Source of the DNA: Phenylobacterium montanum
Lineage (GTDB): Bacteria > Pseudomonadota > Alphaproteobacteria > Caulobacterales > Caulobacteraceae
Reading direction: 5' to 3'
NCBI RefSeq assembly: GCF_018135625.1
Contig: NZ_CP073078.1
Span: 1,786,001 to 1,850,000, forward strand
DNA length: 64,000 nt
Shown: positions 27,376 through 36,895 of the stretch, one piece after another
Layout of the letters: each line of letters begins with the position of its first letter
How positions within the stretch are numbered: the first letter of the stretch is position 1
Notes under the pieces: model-generated
The model's input: only the letters and a program-made list of their open reading frames with translations
Databases searched by the model: none
What the model was told of the DNA's origin: nothing
Made by a program: the position numbers and the translations under genes

Positions 27376-29853
27376 ATGCGCCGCATCCGCTCCGCCCTTC
27401 TCGCTGTCACGAGCAGCCTGGCGCTCTGCGCCGCGCCGGCGCTCGCCCAGTCGCCGGCGCCGGCCTGGCCCCGGGCCGAACGGCCGGTGCGAGCCGACGA
27501 CGCCAAGGTCGAGGCGCGGGTGCGCTCGATCCTGTCGCGGATGAGCCTGGAGCAGAAGGTCGGCCAGATGATCCAGGGCGAGATCAAGGCCATCACGCCC
27601 GAAGAGGCCGGCGCCTATTACCTGGGTTCGATCCTCAATGGCGGCGGATCGCCCCCCGACGGGCACGCTCATGCCTCGATCGACGATTGGCGGAGCCTCG
27701 CCGACCGTTTCCGCGCCGAGAGCCTGAAGGGCGGCGGCGTCCCGATCCTCTGGGGCACGGATGCGGTGCATGGGCACAACAACATGTTCGGCGCGGTGCT
27801 GTTTCCGCACAACATCGCCCTGGGGGCCGCGAATGATCCTGGCCTGACCGAGCAAATCGGCCGGGCCGTCGCCGCCGATGTGCGTTCCAGCGGGATCGAC
27901 TGGGCCTTCGCCCCCACCGTGGCGGTGGCCGACAATCCGCGCTGGGGCCGCACCTATGAAAGCTTCTCCGAGGACCCGGCCATCGTGCGCCGCTTGGCAG
28001 AGGCCATGGTGCGCGGCCTGCAAGGCGCGCCGGGCGCGCCCGACCAGTTCGGAGCTGACCATGTCATCGCCACGGCCAAGCATTTCATCGGCGACGGGGC
28101 GACACGTGACGGCGTGGACCAGGGCGACGCCCAAGTCTCCGAGGCCCTGCTGCGGGACCGCTACGCCGCCGGCTACTACGGCGCGATCAGGGCCGACGTG
28201 CAGACGGTGATGGCCTCGTTCTCCAGCTGGAACGGCGAGAAGATGCACGTGCAGAAGCATCTCCTGACCGACGTGCTCAAGGACCAGATGGGCTTCGACG
28301 GCTTCGTGGTCAGCGACTGGAACGCCATCGGCCAGGCGCCGGGCTGCAGCAATTTCGACTGCCCAGCGGCGATCAACGCCGGCATCGATATGATCATGGC
28401 CCCCAGCGACTGGAAGGCGGCCTATGAAAGCCTGCTGACGCAAGCCAAGAGCGGCGCGGTGCCGCTGAGCCGCATCGACGATGCCGTCAGCCGCATCCTC
28501 CGGGTCAAGATCCGCGCCGGCCTGTTCGAGGAGGGTCCGCCCTCCACTCGCAGCGGCGCCCCCCGGACAGAGGCTCCCGGCGGAGCAGCCGAGCGGGACC
28601 TGGCGCGGCAGGCCGTGCGCGAATCCCTGGTGCTGCTGAAGAACCGGGGCCATGTCCTGCCCCTGTCGCCCACCTCGCACATCCTGGTTGTCGGCGAGGC
28701 GGCTCGCAGCATCCCCCAGCAGGTCGGCGGCTGGTCGCTGACGTGGCAGGGCTCCGAGACCGTCAACGCCGACTTCCCCGGCGCCACCAGCCTTCTGGCC
28801 GGGATCGAGCAGGCGGCCAAGGCAGCCGGCGGACAGGCCGCCTTCAGCGCCGACGGCCGCTTCGAGCATCGCCCCGACGCGGCCGTGGTCGTGTTCGGCG
28901 AGGAACCCTACGCCGAGGGCCGCGGCGACGTTCCCGACCTCGCGGCGCCGCCTCAGGCCGAGCAGGCCCTGGCGATCATGAAGCGGCTGAAGGCGCAAGG
29001 GGTGCCGGTGGTCGCGGTCCTTCTTTCAGGCCGGCCGCTCTATGTCAGCCCCGAACTCAACGCCGCCGACGCCTTCGTCGCGGCCTGGCTGCCCGGCGCC
29101 GAGGGCGAGGGCGTGGCCGACATGCTGTTCGCCGGGCCGCGCGACTTCTCAGGCCGCCTGCCCTTCCCCTGGCCGGACCAGCCGGCGCCGCCGAAGATCG
29201 TGGACGGCCGCCCGGATCACGCCCTGTTCCAGATCGGCTACGGCTTGACCCTTAAAGGCGCCGAGCAGGGGCCGGACCACGTGGCCGAGGCGCCGCCGTC
29301 AGCTGCGCGCCGCGCGGACGGCCGCATCCGGCTCTATGACCGCGGCGCGCTCTCGCCCTACCGCGCCTATCTGGGCGACGACCAGGACCCGGCGGTGGCG
29401 GCGTCATCCGGCGAGAGCCACACCCCAAGCCTCAGCCTGGTGGTCACCCCCGCCGACCATCGCGTGCAAGAGGACGCCCTGAAGGCGGTCTGGCGGGGCG
29501 ACCGGCCGGCGCGTCTCTACCTCGCCGCCGCCGAGCCGCAGGACCTGGCCGCCGCGTCCGCCGGCGGGCTCAGCCTGGTGTTCGAGGTCCGCGTTGAGGC
29601 GCCGCCCGCCGGCCCCGTGCGTCTGGGCGTCGACTGTACGGGCGCCTGCCCGAGCGGCCTCGACCTCGGACCGGCCCTGAGCCGCGCGCCGCGCGGCGGC
29701 TGGGTCACCATCGCCGCGCCGCTGAAAGGTCTGCTTCCGTCCGGTCCGGTCCGGGCGCCCTTCGTCCTGGCCGCCCAGGGGCCATTCAGCCTGGAAGTCA
29801 GCGACGTGCGGCTCGAGGCCGCCCCGGGCGGTGCGGAGGTCTTGACCCGATGA
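27376..29853 (+). CDS. Glycoside hydrolase family 3 beta-glucosidase, ExoP-type
   Basis: This 825-aa exported enzyme has a signal peptide (cleaved at ALAQS), a GH3 N-terminal barrel (WGTDAVHGHNN, then ATAKHFIGDG) and the nucleophile Asp in GFVVSDWNAIG (around residue 315). The GH3 C-terminal domain and an additional carbohydrate-binding beta-domain of the ExoP C-terminal type complete it (about 680-825). Such enzymes release glucose from beta-glucans or cellodextrins in the periplasm. It is divergent from the TonB receptor operon and is followed by a LacI regulator 100 bases later. The frame is open to 27085 but the signal peptide fixes the start. Confidence 0.94.
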   Translation: MRRIRSALLAVTSSLALCAAPALAQSPAPAWPRAERPVRADDAKVEARVRSILSRMSLEQKVGQMIQGEIKAITPEEAGAYYLGSILNGGGSPPDGHAHASIDDWRSLADRFRAESLKGGGVPILWGTDAVHGHNNMFGAVLFPHNIALGAANDPGLTEQIGRAVAADVRSSGIDWAFAPTVAVADNPRWGRTYESFSEDPAIVRRLAEAMVRGLQGAPGAPDQFGADHVIATAKHFIGDGATRDGVDQGDAQVSEALLRDRYAAGYYGAIRADVQTVMASFSSWNGEKMHVQKHLLTDVLKDQMGFDGFVVSDWNAIGQAPGCSNFDCPAAINAGIDMIMAPSDWKAAYESLLTQAKSGAVPLSRIDDAVSRILRVKIRAGLFEEGPPSTRSGAPRTEAPGGAAERDLARQAVRESLVLLKNRGHVLPLSPTSHILVVGEAARSIPQQVGGWSLTWQGSETVNADFPGATSLLAGIEQAAKAAGGQAAFSADGRFEHRPDAAVVVFGEEPYAEGRGDVPDLAAPPQAEQALAIMKRLKAQGVPVVAVLLSGRPLYVSPELNAADAFVAAWLPGAEGEGVADMLFAGPRDFSGRLPFPWPDQPAPPKIVDGRPDHALFQIGYGLTLKGAEQGPDHVAEAPPSAARRADGRIRLYDRGALSPYRAYLGDDQDPAVAASSGESHTPSLSLVVTPADHRVQEDALKAVWRGDRPARLYLAAAEPQDLAAASAGGLSLVFEVRVEAPPAGPVRLGVDCTGACPSGLDLGPALSRAPRGGWVTIAAPLKGLLPSGPVRAPFVLAAQGPFSLEVSDVRLEAAPGGAEVLTR

Positions 29854-29953
29854 CACGCCCGCCCGACCGCCGCCGCCCTCGCATTTGGCGCGAACGAACA
29901 GCTCCACTATACCGGGACCAACGCATGGCTATGGACCGCAACCAGGGACGCCC

Positions 29954-31036
29954 GTGACCCGCAGACCCACCATCAGCGATGTGGCGGAAGCCGCCGGGGT
30001 CTCGATCAAGTCGGTCTCCCGCGTAGTCAACGGCGAGCCGCACGTCAGCGCCCGCATGCGCCAGCGCGTGAACGCCGCCGTCAACGCCCTGAACTTCCAG
30101 ATGAGCAGCCAGGCCCATGACCCGCGCGCCCGCGCCGCCGGCCGCTCGCTGGTGGTCGCCCAGCTCTATGGCGACCGCGGCGGCCACTATACCAACGCCG
30201 TGCAGATCGGCCTGCTCAGCCGTTGCCACCACTACGGCTATCATCTCGTGGTCGAAGAGCTCGACTATAAGAGCGCCCAGTTCGAGCGCCGCGCCCGCGC
30301 GCTGGTCGAACACCTGCAGCTGGCCGGCGCAGTGCTGACCGCCCCGGTGACAGAGAGCGACATCATTCAGGGCGTGTTGGAGCAGGCCGGCGTGCCCTTC
30401 GTCTGCATCTCGCCGCTGAAGGAGGCGGCTCACGCCCCCTCCGTGCGCATCGACGAGCGTCGGGCGGCCAGCCAGATCACCCAGCACCTTTTGGCCTATG
30501 GACACCGCCGCATCGGCTTCATCCGCGGGCTCGCCAACCATGCGGCGACCCATCTGCGCCAGCAGGGATTCGAGGATGCGATGAAAGCCGCCGGCATCGC
30601 CCCCGATCCGCAGCTGATCGAGAATGGCGACTTCAGCTACGCCACCGCATCGATCTGCGCCGAGCGCCTGTTGCGCCGCCCCGACCGCCCGACCGCCATC
30701 TTCGCCAGCAACGACGAAATGGCCGCCGCCGTGATCAAGGTGGCGCACGAACTGGGCCTGTCCCTGCCGGACCAGCTGTCGGTGGTGGGCTTCGACGACA
30801 TGCCGGGCTCGGACATGCTCTGGCCGCCGCTGACCACCGTCCGCCAGAACGCGGTGGCCCTGGGCGAAGCCGCCGGCGACCTTTTGTTCGCCCAACTGCT
30901 GGCCGAACTGGACCCCGCGCCGCCACAGCCGCCCGCCCGCCAGATCCTCAGCCACGACATCGTGCTGCGCAGCTCCACGGCGATCTGCCGTTCAAGCAAT
31001 CCCGCGGCGCCGGACGACCCAACCAGGCAACAATAG
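29954..31036 (+). CDS. LacI family transcriptional regulator
   Basis: This 360-aa repressor begins with the LacI helix-turn-helix TISDVAEAAGVSIKSVSRV and hinge (QRVNAAVNALNF). A periplasmic-binding-protein-like sugar domain follows (RRIGFIRG, IFASNDEMAAAVI, LSVVGFDDMPGSDMLWPPLTTV). GTG at 29954 with CAGGGA upstream fits the family start better than the TTG at 29885. The closing TTVRQN and IVLRSSTA are typical of the caulobacter subgroup (SalR/CelR-like). It is expected to control the adjacent glucosidase and TonB receptor in response to the liberated sugar. Confidence 0.95.
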   Translation: MTRRPTISDVAEAAGVSIKSVSRVVNGEPHVSARMRQRVNAAVNALNFQMSSQAHDPRARAAGRSLVVAQLYGDRGGHYTNAVQIGLLSRCHHYGYHLVVEELDYKSAQFERRARALVEHLQLAGAVLTAPVTESDIIQGVLEQAGVPFVCISPLKEAAHAPSVRIDERRAASQITQHLLAYGHRRIGFIRGLANHAATHLRQQGFEDAMKAAGIAPDPQLIENGDFSYATASICAERLLRRPDRPTAIFASNDEMAAAVIKVAHELGLSLPDQLSVVGFDDMPGSDMLWPPLTTVRQNAVALGEAAGDLLFAQLLAELDPAPPQPPARQILSHDIVLRSSTAICRSSNPAAPDDPTRQQ

Positions 31037-31300
31037 GCGGCCCTGATCCCGAGCAGCGCCAGTTCGAGGCGCTGATCGAGGCGTTGGTCGCGACGCCGGA
31101 GGAGCCAATGGCAACAACTCTTCCGTTAATGCTCAGCTTCGCCCGCGCCCTAAGGTAGGAGCAGGCAAGGTTCGGCCGTCAAATGTTCAAATTGCGCCGA
31201 GAGCCACCTTCTCTTGTTGACTGCACGTGTCCGCGCTGTGTTCGGCCGCTAGCCAGGCCCGCACTGAGATCAGTCCCAACTAAACTGACGTCCCGGATTT

Positions 31301-33373
31301 TCATGACGCGGATCTCACTGTCCTAGCCGGATCTGTCCATTGCCCAATCGTCGCAACAAGCTTGGCGGGTACGATCGGCTTGGACAGGTGATCGTCCATT
31401 CCGGCCTCCAGGCAGGACGCGATATCGGCGTCCAGCACGTTCGCCGTGAGCGCAACCACGGGTGTGTCGCAATTGAGCGCAGAGCGCGCCCGAATTTGGC
31501 GCGTCGCCTCTAGGCCGTCCATGCGGGGCATATGCAGGTCCATCAGGATGAGATCGAAGCGCAACCGATGAGCGGCATTGACCGCCTCAAGGCCGTCGCC
31601 GGCCTCCTCGACCCGGTGGCCCATCGCCTCCAGCATGGCGCGGACCAATTCGCGGTTGGCGGGGACGTCGTCGACGACCAGGATGTCGGCCTGACGCTTC
31701 GGCTCGCCGGGCGCCCGGGATGGCGGCGCGGCGCGATAGTCGTCTTCCGCCTCCGGCGCGGGAATTGTGAACCAGAAGATCGAACCCGGACCGTCCCGAC
31801 TTTCGACGCCGATGTCCCCGCCCATCAGGTCGACGAGGCTCTTGCAGATCGCCAGACCCAGGCCGATGCCGCCATGGCGGCGGGTGTTGGAGCCGTCGAC
31901 CTGCGAGAAATGCTGGAACAGTCTATGACGCAGCCGCTCCGGCACGCCCTCGCCCGTGTCCGCCACAGTCACCCATAACCAGCTGCCGACGAGCCCGTCA
32001 TGGCTGACCCTGACGTCGACCGAACCCGTGTCGGTGAACTTGATTGCATTGACCAACAGGTTGAGCAGAACCTGTCGAAGTCGTGCGCTATCGGCCCAAA
32101 GCCGTGGCGGCAGGGCGTCGACCTCGAGCCAAAGGGCGAGCCCTTTTGCTGACGCCTGGTCGGCCACCAGGTCCACGGCTTCACGGACCAGCGCGGCCGG
32201 ATCGAAGCTGTGCGGCTCCAGGCGTGTATGACCGGCGTCCAGTTCGGAGAAGTCGAGCACGTCGTTGACGATCGCCAACAGCGCCCGACCACTTTGGCTG
32301 ATGCGCATCACATGGGCGTGCGACTTGGGCGAAAGCTCAGGCGCCCGTTCCAGCAGTCCGGCGAATCCGATCACGGCCGTCAAAGGGGTCCGGATCTCGT
32401 GGCTCATATTGGCCAGGAATTCGGACTTGGCGATCGACGCGGCTTCGGATTCGAAGGTCCGACGCAGCAGCGCCTCCTCCAGCTGCGCGCGCCTCGCGAC
32501 AGCGGCCGCAACCGGCAACACCAGCAGCGTCGCCGCGGCAAGGAACAACTGCAAATCGACGACGGCGTCGCTGAAAGGCATCCGAGACAAGGGTTCGGCG
32601 CGCAGGCCGACAACGGTTGGAATAAGCACCGCAAAGGCCGTGCACAAAAGGGCGAGAGCAGCGCCCGTCAGCTGAAGGTCGAACGCGACGTAGACCAACG
32701 CGCCCGGAACCAGGAACAGCGCCGGAAAACGCGTCTGGCCGAACACCAACGCCAGACTCAGCACCAGCGAGAGGATGGCCAGCGCGCCGCGGCCGCTGCG
32801 CACTAAGCGCCAAAGTTCGACGAGCGCTGGCGGCGTCAGCGCCAGCAGCGCCGGCGTGACGATCAGCAGCCCCAGCCCGTCAGCCGTCCACCAATCGATC
32901 AAATCGCTTATGAAGGCGTCGTCCCGCCAAGTAGCCAATACGGATACGGCGAGCAGGCCGGACGCGATCGGGGCGATCAGTCCCGCCGACGCCACAAAGA
33001 TGCGCAGGTGGCTCGGGCGCGACAGATCCACTTGGGCCCCGGCGAACCGCCTGACGATTTCGGCGCATATCCAGATCTCCACGCTGTTGGAGATCGGCAG
33101 AACGAAGCTTGGGATGAAGTGACTTCCAATGATCAATTTGGCGGCGACATTGCCGACCAGACTCGCCGCCAGGACTTGCGGCCAGAGGCGCTTTGGGGCC
33201 CGCAGCAGAACGGCCGTCACAACGGCGTTGGCAGGCCAGATTGCGGCGAGCCGACCGAAATCCTGGCGTGCAACCAGGCTCATCAGAGAGAGCCCAAACA
33301 CGGCCGCAGTAACGCCTGCAGTCAATAGGATCGCGCGCCGATCTCGCGCGAAAGCAAGCGCATCAGCCTCCAT
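31301..33373 (-). CDS. MASE1-type hybrid sensor histidine kinase/response regulator
   Basis: The 690-aa protein has an N-terminal MASE1 membrane domain of about eight helices (residues 15-300). The dimerisation box [19 protein letters not shown] carries the phospho-His, and a HATPase domain follows ([35 protein letters not shown]). The C-terminal receiver has its phospho-acceptor in [13 protein letters not shown] and Lys in LSKPI. The stimulus of MASE1 domains is unknown. It is a stand-alone gene leftward with no adjacent output regulator, so its phosphorelay partner must be elsewhere. Confidence 0.93.
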   Translation of the reverse strand: MEADALAFARDRRAILLTAGVTAAVFGLSLMSLVARQDFGRLAAIWPANAVVTAVLLRAPKRLWPQVLAASLVGNVAAKLIIGSHFIPSFVLPISNSVEIWICAEIVRRFAGAQVDLSRPSHLRIFVASAGLIAPIASGLLAVSVLATWRDDAFISDLIDWWTADGLGLLIVTPALLALTPPALVELWRLVRSGRGALAILSLVLSLALVFGQTRFPALFLVPGALVYVAFDLQLTGAALALLCTAFAVLIPTVVGLRAEPLSRMPFSDAVVDLQLFLAAATLLVLPVAAAVARRAQLEEALLRRTFESEAASIAKSEFLANMSHEIRTPLTAVIGFAGLLERAPELSPKSHAHVMRISQSGRALLAIVNDVLDFSELDAGHTRLEPHSFDPAALVREAVDLVADQASAKGLALWLEVDALPPRLWADSARLRQVLLNLLVNAIKFTDTGSVDVRVSHDGLVGSWLWVTVADTGEGVPERLRHRLFQHFSQVDGSNTRRHGGIGLGLAICKSLVDLMGGDIGVESRDGPGSIFWFTIPAPEAEDDYRAAPPSRAPGEPKRQADILVVDDVPANRELVRAMLEAMGHRVEEAGDGLEAVNAAHRLRFDLILMDLHMPRMDGLEATRQIRARSALNCDTPVVALTANVLDADIASCLEAGMDDHLSKPIVPAKLVATIGQWTDPARTVRSAS

Positions 33374-33478
33374 GGCGCATTCGATCTCCGGCGCGCTGAA
33401 AAATCACTGACGGTGAAATTGATGGATTGGCCGGACGCGGGGCGCGTCCGGGCCTGCGGTTCTGCGCCAACAAAGCCT

Positions 33479-33961
33479 TCAATCCATGTGATCCGGCTTG
33501 TAGCCCGGCGTCGGCGTGAGCCCGACCATCAGTTCGAGGCCGGCGATCGCGATCAGCCAGCTTGCGGCCACCTTGACGGCGACGCCGCGGCCGCTGACCG
33601 CAAGCCAATGGCTCGGCAGGCAAAGCAGCAGCAAAGGCAGGGCGATCATCAGCGTCGGTCCATCGCCGCCCGCCTTGGCCACCATGCCGGCCCAGACCCC
33701 GCCATTGACCGCCAGCAGAACCGCGCCGGGCAGGCCTATCCTGTGCGGAAGATGCACACAGGCGGCGCTCAGCGCGACGCTGATCCAACAGCCGGCGAAG
33801 ATCAGATCCGTCCAGGCCTGCGGAAGCGACAGGATCGACACCGCCGCTGAGACGGCGGTGACCACGAGGCAGGCCAATAGCCCGGTCCGCCACGGCGCAT
33901 AACCCAGCGCAAGGCCGATCGCCGCGCACAACAGGGCGGGAGGGAGCGGACCTCCGCGCAT
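33479..33961 (-). CDS. Hypothetical small membrane protein linked to HupE
   Basis: The 160-aa product has about five hydrophobic helices (ALLCAAIGLALGYA, GLLACLVVTAVSAAVSIL, DLIFAGCWISVALSAACV, IGLPGAVLLAVNGGVWAG, LMIALPLLLLCLP). The start overlaps the HupE stop by ATGA, so it is translationally coupled and very likely works with HupE. I do not recognise a named family. The histidine-containing tail (KPDHMD) is short. A role in metal handling is only inferred from context. Confidence 0.75.
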   Translation of the reverse strand: MRGGPLPPALLCAAIGLALGYAPWRTGLLACLVVTAVSAAVSILSLPQAWTDLIFAGCWISVALSAACVHLPHRIGLPGAVLLAVNGGVWAGMVAKAGGDGPTLMIALPLLLLCLPSHWLAVSGRGVAVKVAASWLIAIAGLELMVGLTPTPGYKPDHMD

Positions 33962-34557
33962 CAGGCGAGCACGCGGTAGAGGAACACCATCCCAGCCAGG
34001 GCGATGCCGCCGCCAAGCCCGCGCACCATGATGGCGCCGTCCCTACGATCGTTCAGCGCGCCCAGGCCGATGCCGGCCACATGCAGCAGGCCCGTGCAGA
34101 GCACAAATCCGGTGCTATAGCCCACCGGGTCGGCCGCCGAGGGCAGCTCGCGCCCGTGGGCGTAACCGTGGAACAGGGCGAAGCCGCCGACCAGGATGCA
34201 GGCCAGCCAGACCGGCGCCCGGGCGCCGAAGGCGATCACTGCGCCCAGCACCAGGACCGAGACCGCGATGCCGAGCTCGACCGGCGGCATGGGCGTATTC
34301 AACATCCCGAGCGCGGCGCCCGCGGCCATCATCGCCGGAAAGATCACCGGCAACGCCACCAGCAGCGGCCGTCCGAGAATTGCGCCCCAGAGCCCCACCG
34401 AGACCATGGCCAACAGGTGGTCCAGTCCGCTCAAAGGATGGAGGAAGCCGGAGACGAAGCCGCCGGCCAGGCCAGTACCTGTATGGGCCTCGGCCGGGCT
34501 GGCCGCCAGGCTAAGCGCGAAGGCGGCGGAAGTCGCCGCGACCGCCAGTCGCCGCAC
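33961..34557 (-). CDS. HupE/UreJ family metal permease
   Basis: This protein of about 198 aa starts at GTG 34557 (VRRLAVAATSAAFALSLAASPAEA), giving a proper signal peptide. The longer frame from 34659 would overlap the divergent gene start. After cleavage the mature N-terminus is HTGTG. Family motifs follow: HPLSGLDHLLAMVSVGLWG and FALFHGYAHGRELP, both with conserved histidines. HupE/UreJ proteins are secondary nickel or cobalt transporters. It is divergent from a DUF4198 gene, another family seen with metal uptake. Confidence 0.9.
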   Translation of the reverse strand: MRRLAVAATSAAFALSLAASPAEAHTGTGLAGGFVSGFLHPLSGLDHLLAMVSVGLWGAILGRPLLVALPVIFPAMMAAGAALGMLNTPMPPVELGIAVSVLVLGAVIAFGARAPVWLACILVGGFALFHGYAHGRELPSAADPVGYSTGFVLCTGLLHVAGIGLGALNDRRDGAIMVRGLGGGIALAGMVFLYRVLA

Positions 34558-34652
34558 GTCGAGGTGAGGCGCCCAATTGGAATTTGCGCGCCCATGCGCC
34601 CGGATCGCTCCCGCCCTCGTATTTCCGTCGACGATCGACTGAGGACTCCGCA

Positions 34653-35594
34653 ATGACATCTTCGAACTCCGGCAGGGACAATTCGAACAGACCTACGGGC
34701 CAAGACGGCGGATCGACGCATCGACCGCGATGGATCTGGCGAGGCCGCGCCGGCCAGCTCCGGACGCTGCTGGCGCTGACCGCGGCGATCGGTGCGCCGA
34801 CCTTCGCCGCCGCCCACGACTTCTGGATCCAGCCGGCCGCGTTCTGGCTGTCGCAGGGCGGGACGACGACGATGACGATCCTGGTCGGCCACGGGCCATA
34901 CCGCGAAAAGTCGCTGATCCCCGCCGATCGCATCACGCGATTTGAAAGCTTCGGCCCCGACGGTCGCTCCGATCGCCGTGGGGAATTGAGGCTCGGCGCG
35001 GCGAATATCGACACCCAGCTGCCTTTTGCGCGGCGCGGGGAATATGTCCTGGCGCTGGAGACCAATCAGACCCAGAGCGAACTGCCGGGCATCCGCTTCA
35101 CCGACTACATCAAGGCCGAGGGCCTGACCCAAGCCATCGAGCTGCGCGCCCGCAACAAGACCACTGAAGCGCCCGGCCGCGAGGTCTATAGCCGGCGAGC
35201 CAAGGCCATCGTTCAGGTCGGCTCAGCGGAGCGCCAAGGCCAGCCGGTCGCCACCCAGCGGCTGGGCCTCAGTCTCGAAATCGTGCCGGAGGCCGATCCC
35301 TACGCGCCGGGCGCCGGCGAGGACCTTCCGGTGCGCATCTATTATGAAGGCCGCCCCCTGGCGGGCGCGCTGGTCAAGCTCAACAACCTGGATTTCGACG
35401 CCCGGCCCATGGCCTCCCGCCTAACCGATCAGGCGGGGCGCGCCTTTTTCAAGGTCCCACGCATCGGGAATTGGCAGTTCAACGTAGTCTGGACGAAGCC
35501 GATCGTGGGCGATCCGAGGGCGGATTTCGAAACCACCTTCTCCAGCCTCACCCTCGGCTTCCCGCGCACACCTCCGCCTCGCCCGAATTCCTAG
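34653..35594 (+). CDS. DUF4198 periplasmic protein
   Basis: The 313-aa exported protein begins with a long basic N-region, then TLLALTAAIGAPTFAAA and a mature start HDFWIQP, the hallmark of DUF4198. Further marks are VGHGPYREKSL and the final IGNWQFNVVWTK. The domain is related to NikM-type nickel or cobalt uptake partners. The divergent HupE gene 95 bases away supports a shared metal-transport function. The ATG at 34653 is used; upstream residues from 34584 lack any start support. Confidence 0.88.
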   Translation: MTSSNSGRDNSNRPTGQDGGSTHRPRWIWRGRAGQLRTLLALTAAIGAPTFAAAHDFWIQPAAFWLSQGGTTTMTILVGHGPYREKSLIPADRITRFESFGPDGRSDRRGELRLGAANIDTQLPFARRGEYVLALETNQTQSELPGIRFTDYIKAEGLTQAIELRARNKTTEAPGREVYSRRAKAIVQVGSAERQGQPVATQRLGLSLEIVPEADPYAPGAGEDLPVRIYYEGRPLAGALVKLNNLDFDARPMASRLTDQAGRAFFKVPRIGNWQFNVVWTKPIVGDPRADFETTFSSLTLGFPRTPPPRPNS

Positions 35595-35671
35595 GCCGGC
35601 GCGGAGCGAGCGCGGCAGACCAACGGTGCGTGGTCGGGGTCGATCCGAGCGCCTTTGACAGGGGTCTTTCG

Positions 35672-36283
35672 ATGAACCGCATCCCCGCCAGGATGGGAGC
35701 GTTGGCGGTCGGCCTGATCGTGGCCGGTTGCGCCCAGGGCGCCTCAGCCCAAGTGATCGAAGTGGGCGCCGACGGCGCCGTGGCGGTCTTTGACCGACCG
35801 ACCGCCTTCACGGCTGACGGAGCCCGGGTCATCGCCCAGTCACCCGAGCGTCCGCTCCCTCGATCGGCGCCTGCCCCCGTTCGGGCGGCCCAGGCCGCCC
35901 AGGCCGCCGGCCTCAGCGCTCAGCTGATCGAAGCGGTCGCCTGGCGGGAATCTCGCTTCCGGCCGGGCGTGGTCTCGCGCGCCGGCGCCATTGGCGAAAT
36001 GCAGCTGGTGCCGGCCACCGCCCGGGCCCTGGGCGTCGATCCGTTCGACTCGGCGCAGAACTACCTGGGCGGGGCGGCCTACCTGGCCGGACTGATGCGT
36101 CGCTACAACGGGGACCTGGTCCTCAGCCTGGCGGCCTACAACGCCGGGCCGGGCGCCGTCGATCGCTATGGCGGCGTCCCCCCCTTCAAAGAAACCCGCG
36201 CCTATGTGGCGGCGGTGCTCGCCCGCCTCAGCCAGAGCCAGGCGCCCGCTGTCGGCGTGCAATCCGGAACCACCCAAAAATGA
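35672..36283 (+). CDS. virB1: VirB1-like lytic transglycosylase
   Basis: The 203-aa protein has an N-terminal signal with a possible lipobox (VAGCAQ) and an SLT-type domain with catalytic Glu in VAWRESRFRPG. AIGEMQLVPATARALGV, QNYLGGAAYLAGLM and LSLAAYNAGPGAV complete the goose-type lysozyme fold. It would open peptidoglycan for assembly of the secretion channel. It starts the virB operon; the stop overlaps virB2 by ATGA. GGGG lies nine bases before ATG 35672. Confidence 0.92.
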   Translation: MNRIPARMGALAVGLIVAGCAQGASAQVIEVGADGAVAVFDRPTAFTADGARVIAQSPERPLPRSAPAPVRAAQAAQAAGLSAQLIEAVAWRESRFRPGVVSRAGAIGEMQLVPATARALGVDPFDSAQNYLGGAAYLAGLMRRYNGDLVLSLAAYNAGPGAVDRYGGVPPFKETRAYVAAVLARLSQSQAPAVGVQSGTTQK

Positions 36284-36606
36284 AACTCCGTCCCAACTCC
36301 CGCACCCTCGCGCTAAGCCTTCTGATGGTCGCCGAAGCCGGCGCCGCCCACGCGCAGTCCGCCGCCCTCGACCCGTCCGGCTCCGGCGCCATCGTCTCAG
36401 CGGTGGGCTGGATCCAGGGCACGCTCCTGGGCAATGTCGCCACCTCGCTGGCGGTGATCGCCGTGGGGGCCACCGGCCTCGGCATGCTGACGGGGCGCAT
36501 CGACTGGCGACGCGGCGCGACGGTGATCCTCGGCTGCTTCATCGTGTTCGGCGCGGCGGCGATCGTCGCCGGGATCAAGACTGCGGCTTCCGGGACGGGC
36601 CTCTGA
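36280..36606 (+). CDS. virB2: VirB2 family pilin
   Basis: This 108-aa prepilin has a long signal ending AHAQSAAL and two hydrophobic helices (NVATSLAVIAVGATGLGML and GATVILGCFIVFGAAAIVAGI) separated by a short basic loop (GRIDWRR), the standard TrbC/VirB2 layout. It would form the pilus or extracellular appendage of the type IV secretion system. It overlaps virB1 by four bases. Confidence 0.9.
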   Translation: MKLRPNSRTLALSLLMVAEAGAAHAQSAALDPSGSGAIVSAVGWIQGTLLGNVATSLAVIAVGATGLGMLTGRIDWRRGATVILGCFIVFGAAAIVAGIKTAASGTGL

Positions 36607-36607
36607 G

Positions 36608-36892
36608 ATGAGCCGTCTCGACCGAGATCCGGTGTTCGTCGCGCTGACCCGCCCGCAGATGTTCGCGGGCGTGACCTACAGCTATTTCGTGCTCAACGCC
36701 GTGGCCAGCATGGAGGTGTTCCTGGTCACCAAGTCGTTCTGGACACTCGTCGTCTCGGTCGCGATCCACATCGTCGGCTATCTGGGATGCCTGAAGGAGC
36801 CGCGCTTTTTCGACCTGTGGCTGATGCGGCTGGCCCAATGCCCGCGTGTCCGCAACCACGCCTTTTGGCGCTGCAACACCTACGGCGCGTGA
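36608..36892 (+). CDS. virB3: VirB3 inner-membrane protein
   Basis: This 94-aa protein opens with DPVFVALTRPQMFAGVTYSYF, typical of VirB3/TrbD. It has two close hydrophobic segments and an ending rich in basic and aromatic residues. It works with VirB4 at the inner-membrane complex. It lies one base after virB2 and three bases before virB4. Confidence 0.9.
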   Translation: MSRLDRDPVFVALTRPQMFAGVTYSYFVLNAVASMEVFLVTKSFWTLVVSVAIHIVGYLGCLKEPRFFDLWLMRLAQCPRVRNHAFWRCNTYGA

Positions 36893-36895
36893 CCG

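Noticed and set aside
35461-35486. GCATCG, 16 bases, CGTA before virB1
   Set aside because: It differs at the last -35 base, lies inside the DUF4198 coding region and is about 185 bases from virB1; most likely chance.
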